From Verrucomicrobiota bacterium (GTDB taxonomy: Bacteria; Verrucomicrobiota; Verrucomicrobiia; Opitutales; Opitutaceae), in contig JAEWNN010000029.1 of NCBI GenBank assembly GCA_023457035.1, positions 1 through 37,734 of the forward strand: DNA of 37,734 bases, in the 5' to 3' direction. Of the stretch, positions 24,636 to 31,722 are shown in pieces. Under the pieces are notes generated by a model. It saw only the letters and a program-made list of their open reading frames with translations. It made no database searches and was not told the origin of the DNA. A program made the position numbers and the translations under genes. Numbering within the stretch: position 1 is the first letter of the stretch; each line of letters starts with the position of its first letter.

Positions 24636-25226
24636 ATGAGCAACGCCACCTCCTCCATGAAACAGGGTAATCCCGCTGTCGTCGGCCTCGCCGGCTTCGG
24701 CCTCACGACGCTGATGCTCCAGTTCCACAACGTGGGCTGGGCCGGTCTCGGGCCGGTGATCTGGCTCGGTCTCGTCTTCGGCGGCGCCGCGCAACTGATC
24801 GCGGGTCTCCAAGAAAAAGCGACCGGCAACAACTTCGGCTACTGCGCCTTCACCGCGTACGGGGCGTTCTGGATCAGCCTCGCGCTGATGCTGCTCGGCA
24901 ACCACTTCGGCGTCTGCAAGGCCTCGCACCACGATGTGGGCTGGTTCCTCGTGGGCTGGACGCTCTTCACCGTGATTCTCTGGCTCGGCTCGCTGCGCAT
25001 CCACGGCGCGATGGCGACGACCTTCACGCTGCTGCTCGTCGGCTTCATCCTGCTGGATGTGGCGCATTTCTGCCCGCCCGAGTTGGCGCCGACCGTCACG
25101 AAGATCGCCGGTTACGAGCTGATGGCCTGCGCGCTGGCCGCCTGGTACATGATGGCCCGGATCATCCTCAACGATCTCGCCGGGCGCGAGCTGTTGCCCG
25201 CTGGTCGGCCTTGGGTCAAGGGCTGA
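24636..25226 (+). CDS. satP: Acetate/succinate uptake transporter, SatP (GPR1/FUN34/YaaH) family
   Basis: 196 residues with six predicted transmembrane helices, the family's usual size. The signature NPAVVGLAGFGLTTLMLQFHN lies at the first helix; later helices include VIWLGLVFGGAAQLIAGLQE, YCAFTAYGAFWISLALML, WFLVGWTLFTVILWLGSL, TTFTLLLVGFILLDVAHFC and YELMACALAAWYMMARIIL. Proteins of this family are acetate (and succinate) channels or proton symporters of the inner membrane. The start at 24636 (MSNATSSMKQGNPAVV) is preferred over an in-frame ATG at 24615. A strong terminator follows, so it is probably monocistronic. It fits a fermentative or acetate-exchanging metabolism. Confidence 0.92.
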   Translation: MSNATSSMKQGNPAVVGLAGFGLTTLMLQFHNVGWAGLGPVIWLGLVFGGAAQLIAGLQEKATGNNFGYCAFTAYGAFWISLALMLLGNHFGVCKASHHDVGWFLVGWTLFTVILWLGSLRIHGAMATTFTLLLVGFILLDVAHFCPPELAPTVTKIAGYELMACALAAWYMMARIILNDLAGRELLPAGRPWVKG

Positions 25227-25263
25227 GCGATCGCGCCTGTCCGCGGCACCTTCGGATTGTGCA

Positions 25264-25298
25264 AACCGGCGGCCCTGTGGGGCCGCCGGTTCTTTTTT
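25264..25298 (+). terminator. Rho-independent terminator of satP
   Basis: A 12-bp perfect stem (AACCGGCGGCCC with its complement), loop TGTG, followed by CTTTTTT. It begins 38 bp after the satP stop. Confidence 0.92.
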
Positions 25299-25334
25299 AG
25301 GGTGGGGCGAGGGAGGATGTGCGAATCCAACGAG

Positions 25335-25396
25335 TCCAGTCGGAGACTGGACCTACGGGGTGAATCGACGGACCGTAGGACCGGTCTCCGACCGGT
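25335..25396. repeat. Second-family palindrome pair
   Basis: Two small perfect hairpins, TCCAGTC-GGA-GACTGGA (25335-25351) and ACCGGTC-TCC-GACCGGT (25380-25396), are inverted relative to each other and joined by CCTACGG and its complement CCGTAGG (25352-25358 and 25373-25379). So each is the same unit (a stem with central GTCGGAGAC, then CCTACGG) with compensated stem changes. It is distinct from the GGCGGGG/GGCCCGG family and lies between satP and the TPR gene. Confidence 0.75.
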
Positions 25397-25452
25397 TGCG
25401 ACAGACGGGAGCCGGAGGGTGTGGCGTGCGCGCGGGCCTTGTGGAGAACCTT

Positions 25453-26739
25453 CTACCGGCTCTGGCGCAACGCACCGAGGTTGCCGATCCAGGAGGTCAC
25501 GGCGCAGCCAAGCAGTGCGGGGGTGAGCAGCGAATCGACGGCGTGGGCCATGGCGCCGGTCTCGGCCACCGCGCCGGCACCGATCGCCGCCGCGGCCAGC
25601 GCGACCACCCAGGCAAAGGCGGCGACGCTGCCGAAAAGCCAGCGGCCGAGCACTCGCGTGTTGTCGAAGGTACAGGCGAGTGGGATGCAGGAGAACACGA
25701 GCAGCAGACCGGCGATGAGCCAATCGCTGCGGTGCAACCCGAGTCCGGCGGCCGCGAGGGCGACGCCGCCGAAGGTGCCGGCGCCGATGGCAAGCGCCTC
25801 CAGTTTCTCATGGCGACGGAGCACAAGGCGGCCGAACCGGTCGGTCAGCAGCAGGAGGTTGCCGATGCCGCGCGCGACCCAGATCCAGAAGGCGAACACG
25901 AAGTACGCAATGCCCACGACCAGCCCGAGCCAGCGCCACTCGCCGGTGAAGACGGTGCGTGCGAAGCGGGCCCCGAGATAGAGGCCGATGACGATGGCCC
26001 ACTGCTGGCCGGCGCGACGCTTCGACATCCAGAACGAGTACGCGAGGTAGGCGCGGTAGAGCGGCGAGCGCGCGCGGAACGACTGCACGAGGCCCTCGCG
26101 GGCCCACTCGAACTCAGGGCTGAGGCGCAGCGCCTCGGCGAAATGCTCCTGCGCGCGGCGGACCTTGCCGCGCTCGAGCGCGGCCCAGCCGGCGTTGGCG
26201 TGCGCGAGGGGATCGTCGGGATTGCGGCGCAGTTGGCCTTGCACGGCCTCCGCCTGCTCGGCGCCGCGGCCCTGCTGGCGCAGCGCGTGGGCGAGGTGGT
26301 GGTGGGCGAGGTCGAAGTCGGGGTCGAGTGCGAGCGCTTGCCGTGCGGCTTCCTCGGCCTCGCGCCAGCGGGCCTGTGCGTTGTGCACGGTCGCGCGCGC
26401 GGCGAAACCGCCGGGCTCGTCGGGCGCGAGGCGGACGGCCTCGTCGGCCGCGCGCAGGGCGTCGTCGTACTTTTCCTGAGCCACGAGCACGTGGGTGTGG
26501 AGGATCTGGTGCTCGGCCTCGTCGGGTTCGAGCCCGATGGCCTGGCGAACGAGCGGCAACGCCTCGGCCTCGCGGTCCTGCCGCCACAGCACGCGGGCGA
26601 GTTGGTGCAGCGCCCAGGCGTGCTGCGGGTCCTGCGCGAGCACGCGCCGGAAAGCGGCCGCGGCGTCGTCGAAGCGGCGCAGTTCGTAGAGCTGGCAACC
26701 GCGCTGGAATTCGGCGTGGGGGGAGGCGGGGTCGTTCAT
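25453..26739 (-). CDS. TPR membrane protein
   Basis: 428 residues. The N-terminal ~235 residues are tetratricopeptide repeats (FQRGCQLYELRRFDDAAAAF, WALHQLARVLWRQDREAEAL, REAEEAARQALALDPDFDLA, HANAGWAALERGKVRRAQEH), predicted cytoplasmic. The rest holds five or six transmembrane helices (WAIVIGLYLGARFA, WLGLVVGIAYFVFAFWIWVA, LAIGAGTFGGVALAAAGLGL, WLIAGLLLVFSCIPLACTF, SVAAFAWVVALAAAAIGAGA). No enzyme motif is seen. Its start overlaps the stop of the upstream TPR-AAA gene by 4 bp (ATGA), so the two are translationally coupled. A physical partnership of a cytosolic AAA+ ATPase with a TPR-carrying membrane protein is the simplest reading; the function is not established. Confidence 0.85.
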   Translation of the reverse strand: MNDPASPHAEFQRGCQLYELRRFDDAAAAFRRVLAQDPQHAWALHQLARVLWRQDREAEALPLVRQAIGLEPDEAEHQILHTHVLVAQEKYDDALRAADEAVRLAPDEPGGFAARATVHNAQARWREAEEAARQALALDPDFDLAHHHLAHALRQQGRGAEQAEAVQGQLRRNPDDPLAHANAGWAALERGKVRRAQEHFAEALRLSPEFEWAREGLVQSFRARSPLYRAYLAYSFWMSKRRAGQQWAIVIGLYLGARFARTVFTGEWRWLGLVVGIAYFVFAFWIWVARGIGNLLLLTDRFGRLVLRRHEKLEALAIGAGTFGGVALAAAGLGLHRSDWLIAGLLLVFSCIPLACTFDNTRVLGRWLFGSVAAFAWVVALAAAAIGAGAVAETGAMAHAVDSLLTPALLGCAVTSWIGNLGALRQSR

Positions 26740-28133
26740 TTCTTCAGGCCGAGGTGGACGAGGACGTCGTCGTAGAAGCCGCTCTGGTTGGCGTAGAGGG
26801 CATGGTTGCGCGCGCTCTCGAACCACGCGCGAGTGGAGGGCTTCACGTCCTTGGCGGCGCGCACGAGATCGTCGGTGCCGAGGGGGACGACCTGGCCGCG
26901 CTTCATCGCCTCGGTGAGCGCGCGCTCGGAGGCTTGCTCGAAGACGGCGCGCAGATCGGCACCGGAGAAATCCTTGGTGCGCTTGGCGAGCGCGGCGGGG
27001 TCGAACTTCTCCACGGGTTTGCCGCGGGCGAGCACGCCGGCGATGGCGGCGCGGGCGGGCTCGTCGGGCGGCGGCACGAAGAGCACGCGGTCGAAGCGGC
27101 CGGGGCGCAGGAACGCGGGGTCGAGGTGCCAGGGCGCGTTGGTGGCGCCGAGCACGAGCACGCCGTCGTTGGCGCCGTTGGTGCCGTCGAACTCGGCGAG
27201 GAACTGGTTGATGAGCGTGCGGCCGGCGCTGGCCCGCAGGTCGGTGCGGTTGGCGGCGAGGGCGTCGACCTCGTCGAAGAAGAGCACGGCAGGGGCGTTG
27301 CGGCGGGCGTATTCGAACAGTGCGTGCAAGTTCTGCTCGCTCTTGCCCAGCCACATCTCGATCACCTGGTGGATGCCGACGGAGAGGAAACGCGCCTTGA
27401 TCTCGCCGGCGACCGCGCGGCTGATGAGCGTCTTGCCGCAGCCGGGCGGGCCGTAGAGCAGCACGCCTCCGCCGGCGGTCTTGCCGTAGGCCTTGAAGAG
27501 TTCGGGGTGCTGGAGCGGAAAGAGGATCTTCATCCGCACCTGCTCCTTCACGCTGTCCATGCCGCCGACATCGGCGAAGGTGAGCGAGGGGCGCTCGACG
27601 TCGGTGGGCAGCTCGTACTCGGCCACGCGCTCGAGATCGCCGGGTTCCTCGTCGTCGCTGTCGGAGGTGGCCGGCTCGGCGGGTTGGGCGCCCTGCGCGG
27701 TGAGCGGGATCTGTTTCGCGGCGCCGGGGGCGGGAGCCGCGGTGGCGCCGAGGGTCTGCTCCAGCGCCTCGTCGCGCGCGGCGGGGTCGATCGCGAGCGC
27801 CTTCTGGTAGGCGGTGCGGGCGGCGGCGGGGTTGCCGTCGTCGAGCAGCCAGCGGGCGAGCCAGAGGTGGGCGGGGGCGTGGCGCGGGTGGGCGGCGACG
27901 AGCGCCTCGGTGCGGAGGATGGCCTCGGAGGCGCGGCCGAGCAGGTGGAGGGCGCGGGCGAGACCGAGTCCGGCTGCGGGATTGGCCGGGTCGAGGCGGA
28001 GCGCGGCTTCGAAGGTCGTGCGGGCCTCGTCGGCGACGAACTCCTCCAGACAGGCGTCGCCGAAGACGAGCAGCAGCGGGACGTTGTCGGGCGAGTGGGC
28101 GAGGGCGGCGCGCAGGGAGTCGAGCTTCGACAT
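26736..28133 (-). CDS. TPR-AAA+ ATPase
   Basis: 465 residues. Residues ~1-120 contain TPR-like repeats (VPLLLVFGDACLEEFVADEA, RTTFEAALRLDPANPAAGLG, AHLWLARWLLDDGNPAAART). An acidic linker (SDSDDEEPGDLE) follows, then a classical AAA domain of the Vps4/Cdc48/FtsH type: Walker A GPPGCGKT (228-235), pore-loop EMWLGKSE with aromatic W261, Walker B LFFDEVDA (284-291), and the second region of homology with GATNAPWHLDPAFLRPGRFDRVLF including the arginine finger. So it is probably a hexameric protein-remodelling ATPase whose substrate-binding is supplied by TPRs. Start at 28133 (MSKLDSLRAALAHSPDN); upstream residues are not TPR-like. It is coupled to the TPR membrane protein. Confidence 0.9.
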   Translation of the reverse strand: MSKLDSLRAALAHSPDNVPLLLVFGDACLEEFVADEARTTFEAALRLDPANPAAGLGLARALHLLGRASEAILRTEALVAAHPRHAPAHLWLARWLLDDGNPAAARTAYQKALAIDPAARDEALEQTLGATAAPAPGAAKQIPLTAQGAQPAEPATSDSDDEEPGDLERVAEYELPTDVERPSLTFADVGGMDSVKEQVRMKILFPLQHPELFKAYGKTAGGGVLLYGPPGCGKTLISRAVAGEIKARFLSVGIHQVIEMWLGKSEQNLHALFEYARRNAPAVLFFDEVDALAANRTDLRASAGRTLINQFLAEFDGTNGANDGVLVLGATNAPWHLDPAFLRPGRFDRVLFVPPPDEPARAAIAGVLARGKPVEKFDPAALAKRTKDFSGADLRAVFEQASERALTEAMKRGQVVPLGTDDLVRAAKDVKPSTRAWFESARNHALYANQSGFYDDVLVHLGLKK

Positions 28134-28442
28134 GGCCCGAAAGCACAAGCACGCCGAGCCGGTCAGGCAATGCCGGAGGCGAAGGGGCGACCGGCCGGCG
28201 GGACGTTGCCCAGCGGGCTGCGGCAGAGGGGGGGCGGAGGGAGTGGGGTTTCGGAGCGGGGAACCACTGATGGAATCCGCCAAGGGCGGATTCTTGGAAA
28301 AGTCCTCCGGCTGATCGCCGTCGGGCAGTGGAGACCGGCGCCCGCTGATCGCGGGCGGAAGGGCGGATCGCTTCTCTGGCGAGCGATGCCACGAGGACGA
28401 GGAGCGTGGCGCAGCGGCGGGAGATTTCGGAGCGGGGACACG
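28134..28442. other. Spacer with several small hairpins
   Basis: About 310 bp between the TPR-AAA start and the terminator of the protease gene. It contains a perfect hairpin GAATCCGCC-AAG-GGCGGATTC at about 28272-28292 and two copies of TTTCGGAGCGGGGA (about 28250 and 28427). The promoter of the TPR-AAA gene should be here. No gene is supported. Confidence 0.4.
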
Positions 28443-28475
28443 AAAAAGCCGCCGGAGGCGCGGGCCTCCGGCGGC
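28443..28475 (-). terminator. Rho-independent terminator of the DegP-like gene
   Basis: On the minus strand, GCCGCCGGAGGC pairs with GCCTCCGGCGGC (12 bp, perfect) round a 4-base loop (CCGC), followed by TTTTT. It begins 33 bp after the protease stop. Confidence 0.92.
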
Positions 28476-28508
28476 GAGGGTGAGACAAACGATACCGGTG
28501 AAAACGGG

Positions 28509-30059
28509 CTACTTCTTCTCGACCTTGGTCTCGTCGACCATGACGTAGCGGCGGACGCTCTCGCGCCAGAGCAGGAGCAGCGTGCGCTTGCTCTTCGGCT
28601 TGGTCGTGAGTTCGACGGCCTGCTTGGCGGTCTCGACGGGCTGCTTGTTGATCTCGAGGATCACGTCGCCCTCGCGCAGGCCGGCCTTGGCGGCGGCGCT
28701 GTCGGGGTCGACCGCGACGATGAGCACGCCCTTGAGGTCGCGCGGCAGCTCGAACTGGTTGCGGTACTGGTCGGTGAGGTCGGCGACGCCGACGCCGTTG
28801 AGCGTATCCTCATCGCTGTTGCTGCGTTCGGTGCTGTCGTCGTTGCCGAGCTTTTTGCCGTCGGCGGGCTGGTCGCCGAGCTTGAGGGTGAAGGTCTTCT
28901 CCTGGCCGTCGCGGATGACGTCGAGCTTCACCTCGGTGCCGGGGGCGTGGCGGCCGACGGCGAGGCGGAGGCGGCGGCCGTCGACGATGGGCTGGCCGTC
29001 GAGCTTCACGATCACGTCGCCCGACTTCAGGCCGGCCTTCTCGCCGGCGCTGTCCGGGGTGACGCCGGTGACGATCACTCCCTCCTCGACACCGAATTCC
29101 TTTTTCAGCTCGGGGGTGATGTCCTGGATGTTCACGCCGATGAAGCCGCGCTCGATCTTCCCCTTGGTGATGAGCTGCTCCATCACGGAGCGGGCGAGGT
29201 TGGAGGGGATGGCGAACCCGAGGCCCATGAAGCCGCCGGTGCGGCTGTAGATCGCGGTGTTGATGCCGACGAGACGGCCCTCGCAGTCGACGAGGGCGCC
29301 GCCGGAGTTGCCGGGGTTGATCGCGGCGTCGGTCTGGATGAAGTCCTCGTACTCCTCGATCCCGAGTCCGCCGCGGCCGGTGGCGCTGACGATGCCGGAG
29401 GTGACCGTCTGCCCGATGCCGAAGGGGTTGCCGATGGCGAGCACGGTGTCGCCGACCTCGAGAGCGTCGCTGTCGGCGAGGGTCACGGGCGTGAGGCCCT
29501 TGGCGTCGATCTTGAGCACGGCGAGGTCGGTCTTCGGGTCGCGTCCCACAACCTCGGCGACGAACTCGCGCTTGCCGGCGTCGAGGGTGACCTTCACCTC
29601 GTCGGCGCCGTCGATGACGTGGTTGTTGGTGAGAATGTAGCCGTCGGCGGAGACGATGACGCCGGAGCCGAGGCCCTGCTGTTTCATCTCGGGTTGGCGG
29701 CGCTGGCCGTGGCGGCGGGTATTGCCGCCGTTGTCGTCGTCCTGCTCGGGCAATTGGTCGCCGAAGAAGCGGCGGAACATCGGGTCGTTGAAGAACGGGT
29801 GCATCTGCATCGGCGGATGCTTTACGGTCTTGGTGGAGAAGACGTAGACGACGCTCGGGGCCGCCTTCTTCACGACCGGGGCGTAGCTGCGGGGGGCGGC
29901 ACCGTCGCGTTTGGTGGCGCCGTGATCGACCCGCAGTTCGGGCATGGTGCGGTCCTTGGCGGCCTTTTCGTCGGCGCGGAGCGGGGCGACCGTCAGCGAG
30001 CCGGCGATGACGGCCAGCGCGAGCGCGGCGAGGGTGAGGGAACGGGGAGAGGTCTTCAT
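28509..30059 (-). CDS. DegP/HtrA-type periplasmic serine protease with two PDZ domains
   Basis: 516 residues. An N-terminal Sec signal (SLTLAALALAVIAGSLTVAP, then LRADE) directs export. The trypsin-like domain has the full triad: H147 (NNHVID), D178 (DPKTDLAVLK) and S252 (NPGNSGGAL). The long loop between about residues 82 and 126 (HPPMQMHPFFNDPMFRRFFG and a Gln/Arg/Asn-rich tail) matches the LA loop of DegP. Two PDZ domains follow (GFIGVNIQDITPELKKEFGV; then GVLIVAVDPDSAAAKAGL). Such proteases degrade or refold damaged envelope proteins. Start at 30059 (MKTSPRSLTL) is preferred over 30071: a possible -10 element overlaps the latter. It is divergent from the VWA gene, sharing the CTGAC array. 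Confidence 0.93.
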   Translation of the reverse strand: MKTSPRSLTLAALALAVIAGSLTVAPLRADEKAAKDRTMPELRVDHGATKRDGAAPRSYAPVVKKAAPSVVYVFSTKTVKHPPMQMHPFFNDPMFRRFFGDQLPEQDDDNGGNTRRHGQRRQPEMKQQGLGSGVIVSADGYILTNNHVIDGADEVKVTLDAGKREFVAEVVGRDPKTDLAVLKIDAKGLTPVTLADSDALEVGDTVLAIGNPFGIGQTVTSGIVSATGRGGLGIEEYEDFIQTDAAINPGNSGGALVDCEGRLVGINTAIYSRTGGFMGLGFAIPSNLARSVMEQLITKGKIERGFIGVNIQDITPELKKEFGVEEGVIVTGVTPDSAGEKAGLKSGDVIVKLDGQPIVDGRRLRLAVGRHAPGTEVKLDVIRDGQEKTFTLKLGDQPADGKKLGNDDSTERSNSDEDTLNGVGVADLTDQYRNQFELPRDLKGVLIVAVDPDSAAAKAGLREGDVILEINKQPVETAKQAVELTTKPKSKRTLLLLWRESVRRYVMVDETKVEKK

Positions 30060-30071
30060 GGGAAAGCGCAT

Positions 30072-30099
30072 ATGGTAGAACGGGTGCCCTATGACACAA
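30072..30099 (-). promoter_or_regulatory. Possible sigma-70 promoter of the DegP-like gene
   Basis: On the minus strand TTGTGT (30094-30099) and TACCAT (30072-30077), 16 bp apart, resemble -35 and -10 boxes. A start about 7 bases beyond TACCAT would lie near 30065, leaving only about 6 bases before the ATG at 30059: a nearly leaderless transcript. Weak consensus; inference. Confidence 0.35.
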
Positions 30100-30119
30100 C
30101 ACCGGCCCGGGTTTGTTCC

Positions 30120-30157
30120 CTGACAAACGCCTGACAAACCTCTGACCCGGCCCTGAC
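30120..30157. promoter_or_regulatory. Four CTGAC boxes at exact 11-bp spacing
   Basis: CTGAC begins at 30120, 30131, 30142 and 30153. The first two extend to CTGACAAAC. Direct repeats with 11-bp step (one helical turn) are the geometry of PhoB/OmpR-family response-regulator sites. The array lies in the divergent promoter region of the DegP-like and VWA genes, 26 bp from the first possible VWA start, and about 2.5 kb upstream of a kinase/regulator pair of that family. Confidence 0.6.
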
Positions 30158-30191
30158 GACTTCCGGCGGCCGCCGTGCGATCATGGGGCCG

Positions 30192-31544
30192 ATGAAAACG
30201 AATTCACTTCTCCGCGCTTTCGCCACTGCGGCCGTCGCTGCGGTCGGGCTCGTGTTTCCGGCCACCGCCCAGCCCCAGCCGGCTTGGGCCCCCGTCGACC
30301 TGCGCATCGAGTTCGACCGCCCGGTGCTGCCCGCCGACACGGTGCAGCGGGCGATCGTGAAGATCGGGCTGACCGGTTGCCGGCCGGAGCGCGAGATCGA
30401 GCGGGCACCGGTGAATCTCGTGATCGTGCTCGACCGCTCCGGCTCGATGAGCGGCGACAAGATCGCGCAGGCCCGCGAGGCGGCGATTGAGGCGCTGCGC
30501 CGGCTCGACCGCCGCGATGTCTTCTCGCTGGTGATCTACGACCACGAGGTTTCGACGCTCGTGTCGCCCCAGGCGCCGACCGAAGTGCAGCGGCTCGAAC
30601 GCCAGATCCGCAGCATCACCTCGCGCGGCAACACCGCGTTGTTCGCCGGCGTGTCGCAGGGCGCGGCCGAGCTGCGCAAGAATCTCGAGCGGCGCGGCTT
30701 CGTCCACCGCGTGCTGCTGCTCTCCGACGGCCAGGCCAACGTGGGCCCGAGCTCGGCCGACGATCTCGGCCGTCTCGGCACCGCGTTGCGCCGTGAGGGG
30801 ATCGCGGTGACGACCGTCGGTCTTGGCGAGGGTTTCAACGAGGACCTCATGGCCGCGCTCGCCCAACGCAGCGACGGCAACCACTACTACGTGGCCGAGA
30901 GCGGCGAGTTGCCGCGGATCTTCGCCGCCGAACTCGGCGACGTGCTCAACGTCGTGGCGCAACGGATCGAGGTGACGATCGAGTTTCCCGAGGGTGTGCG
31001 CGTGATCCGCTCGATCGGCCGCGAGGCCGAGTGCCGCGACCGCAACGTGAGCTTCGGCCTCAACCAGCTCTATGGCGGCCAGGAGAAGTTCGTGCTGGTC
31101 GAGGTCGAGGTGCCGGCGGCGAAGGGCGACGAGGTGCGCACCTTGGCCCGCGCCCGGGCGAGCTTCGCCGGTGCCTCCGGCGACTCGCGACAGGAGCTGC
31201 GTGCCGAGGGCCGCGTGCGCCACACGCACGACGAGGACCTCGTGAAGCGCGAGGCCAACCGGCAGGTGCAGACCGAGTACGCCGCCAACGTCGTCGCCGA
31301 GGCCCGCAGCGAGGCGATCGCGTTGGCCGATGCCGGTCGGCAGGACGAGGCCGCCCAGGTTCTCGCCGAGCGCAGCGCCCGGCTCTACGGATCGGCGGCG
31401 TACTTCGGCAACTCCGCAATGCAGGCCGTGGCCGAGCAGGCCAGGCGCGAGGCCGAGGAAGTCGCCGAAAAGGGGATCGGCAACGAGAAGCGCAAGGCGA
31501 TGCGTGCGGAGAGCTACAAGACCGCCAACCAACAACGAAACTGA
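30192..31544 (+). CDS. Secreted von Willebrand factor A domain protein
   Basis: 450 residues. A Sec signal (LLRAFATAAVAAVGLVFPAT, AQ) is followed by a pre-domain (PVDLRIEFDRPVLPADTVQR) and a VWA domain with the MIDAS motif DRSGSMS (D81, S83, S85), the Thr in SITSRGNTALFAG and the Asp in LLLSDGQANVG. The MIDAS residues are complete, so a bound metal ion and protein ligand are likely. The C-terminal ~130 residues are helical and charged (VKREANRQVQTEYAANVVAE; ARREAEEVAEKGIGNEKRKA). ATG at 30192 is preferred because GGGG precedes it; ATG at 30183 is in frame and possible. It is divergent from degP and upstream of the kinase by 178 bp. Surface or periplasmic role inferred. Confidence 0.88.
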   Translation: MKTNSLLRAFATAAVAAVGLVFPATAQPQPAWAPVDLRIEFDRPVLPADTVQRAIVKIGLTGCRPEREIERAPVNLVIVLDRSGSMSGDKIAQAREAAIEALRRLDRRDVFSLVIYDHEVSTLVSPQAPTEVQRLERQIRSITSRGNTALFAGVSQGAAELRKNLERRGFVHRVLLLSDGQANVGPSSADDLGRLGTALRREGIAVTTVGLGEGFNEDLMAALAQRSDGNHYYVAESGELPRIFAAELGDVLNVVAQRIEVTIEFPEGVRVIRSIGREAECRDRNVSFGLNQLYGGQEKFVLVEVEVPAAKGDEVRTLARARASFAGASGDSRQELRAEGRVRHTHDEDLVKREANRQVQTEYAANVVAEARSEAIALADAGRQDEAAQVLAERSARLYGSAAYFGNSAMQAVAEQARREAEEVAEKGIGNEKRKAMRAESYKTANQQRN

Positions 31545-31567
31545 GTGTTCGGCGCGATCGGCTCTCG

Positions 31568-31622
31568 GGTGGGGCGAACCCTCCGGGTGCGCCGCGGCTC
31601 GGCGGGGACGCCTCGCCCTACC
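31568..31622. repeat. Interspersed imperfect inverted repeat
   Basis: GGTGGGGCGA (31568-31577) pairs with TCGCCCTACC (31613-31622) at nine of ten positions; the interior reads CCTCCGGGTGCGCCGCGGC and GGCGGGGACGCC. It lies between the VWA and kinase genes. It looks like a further repeat family, one copy in this window; no T-run. Confidence 0.5.
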
Positions 31623-31722
31623 TATGAGTCGCAGGGCCCCGAGGCGTCTCCGCAGGGTTTTGATCCCCAGTGCTGAACTTCCCTCGACCTCCTCTGTGCC
31701 GGCCGTAAACATCCCCGCCGCC

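Noticed and set aside
26328..30134. A 1268-residue open frame on the plus strand
   Set aside because: It is the reverse-frame shadow of the TPR, TPR-AAA and DegP-like genes; composition is Gly/Ala/Glu/Arg-rich without any domain, as GC-rich antisense frames are.
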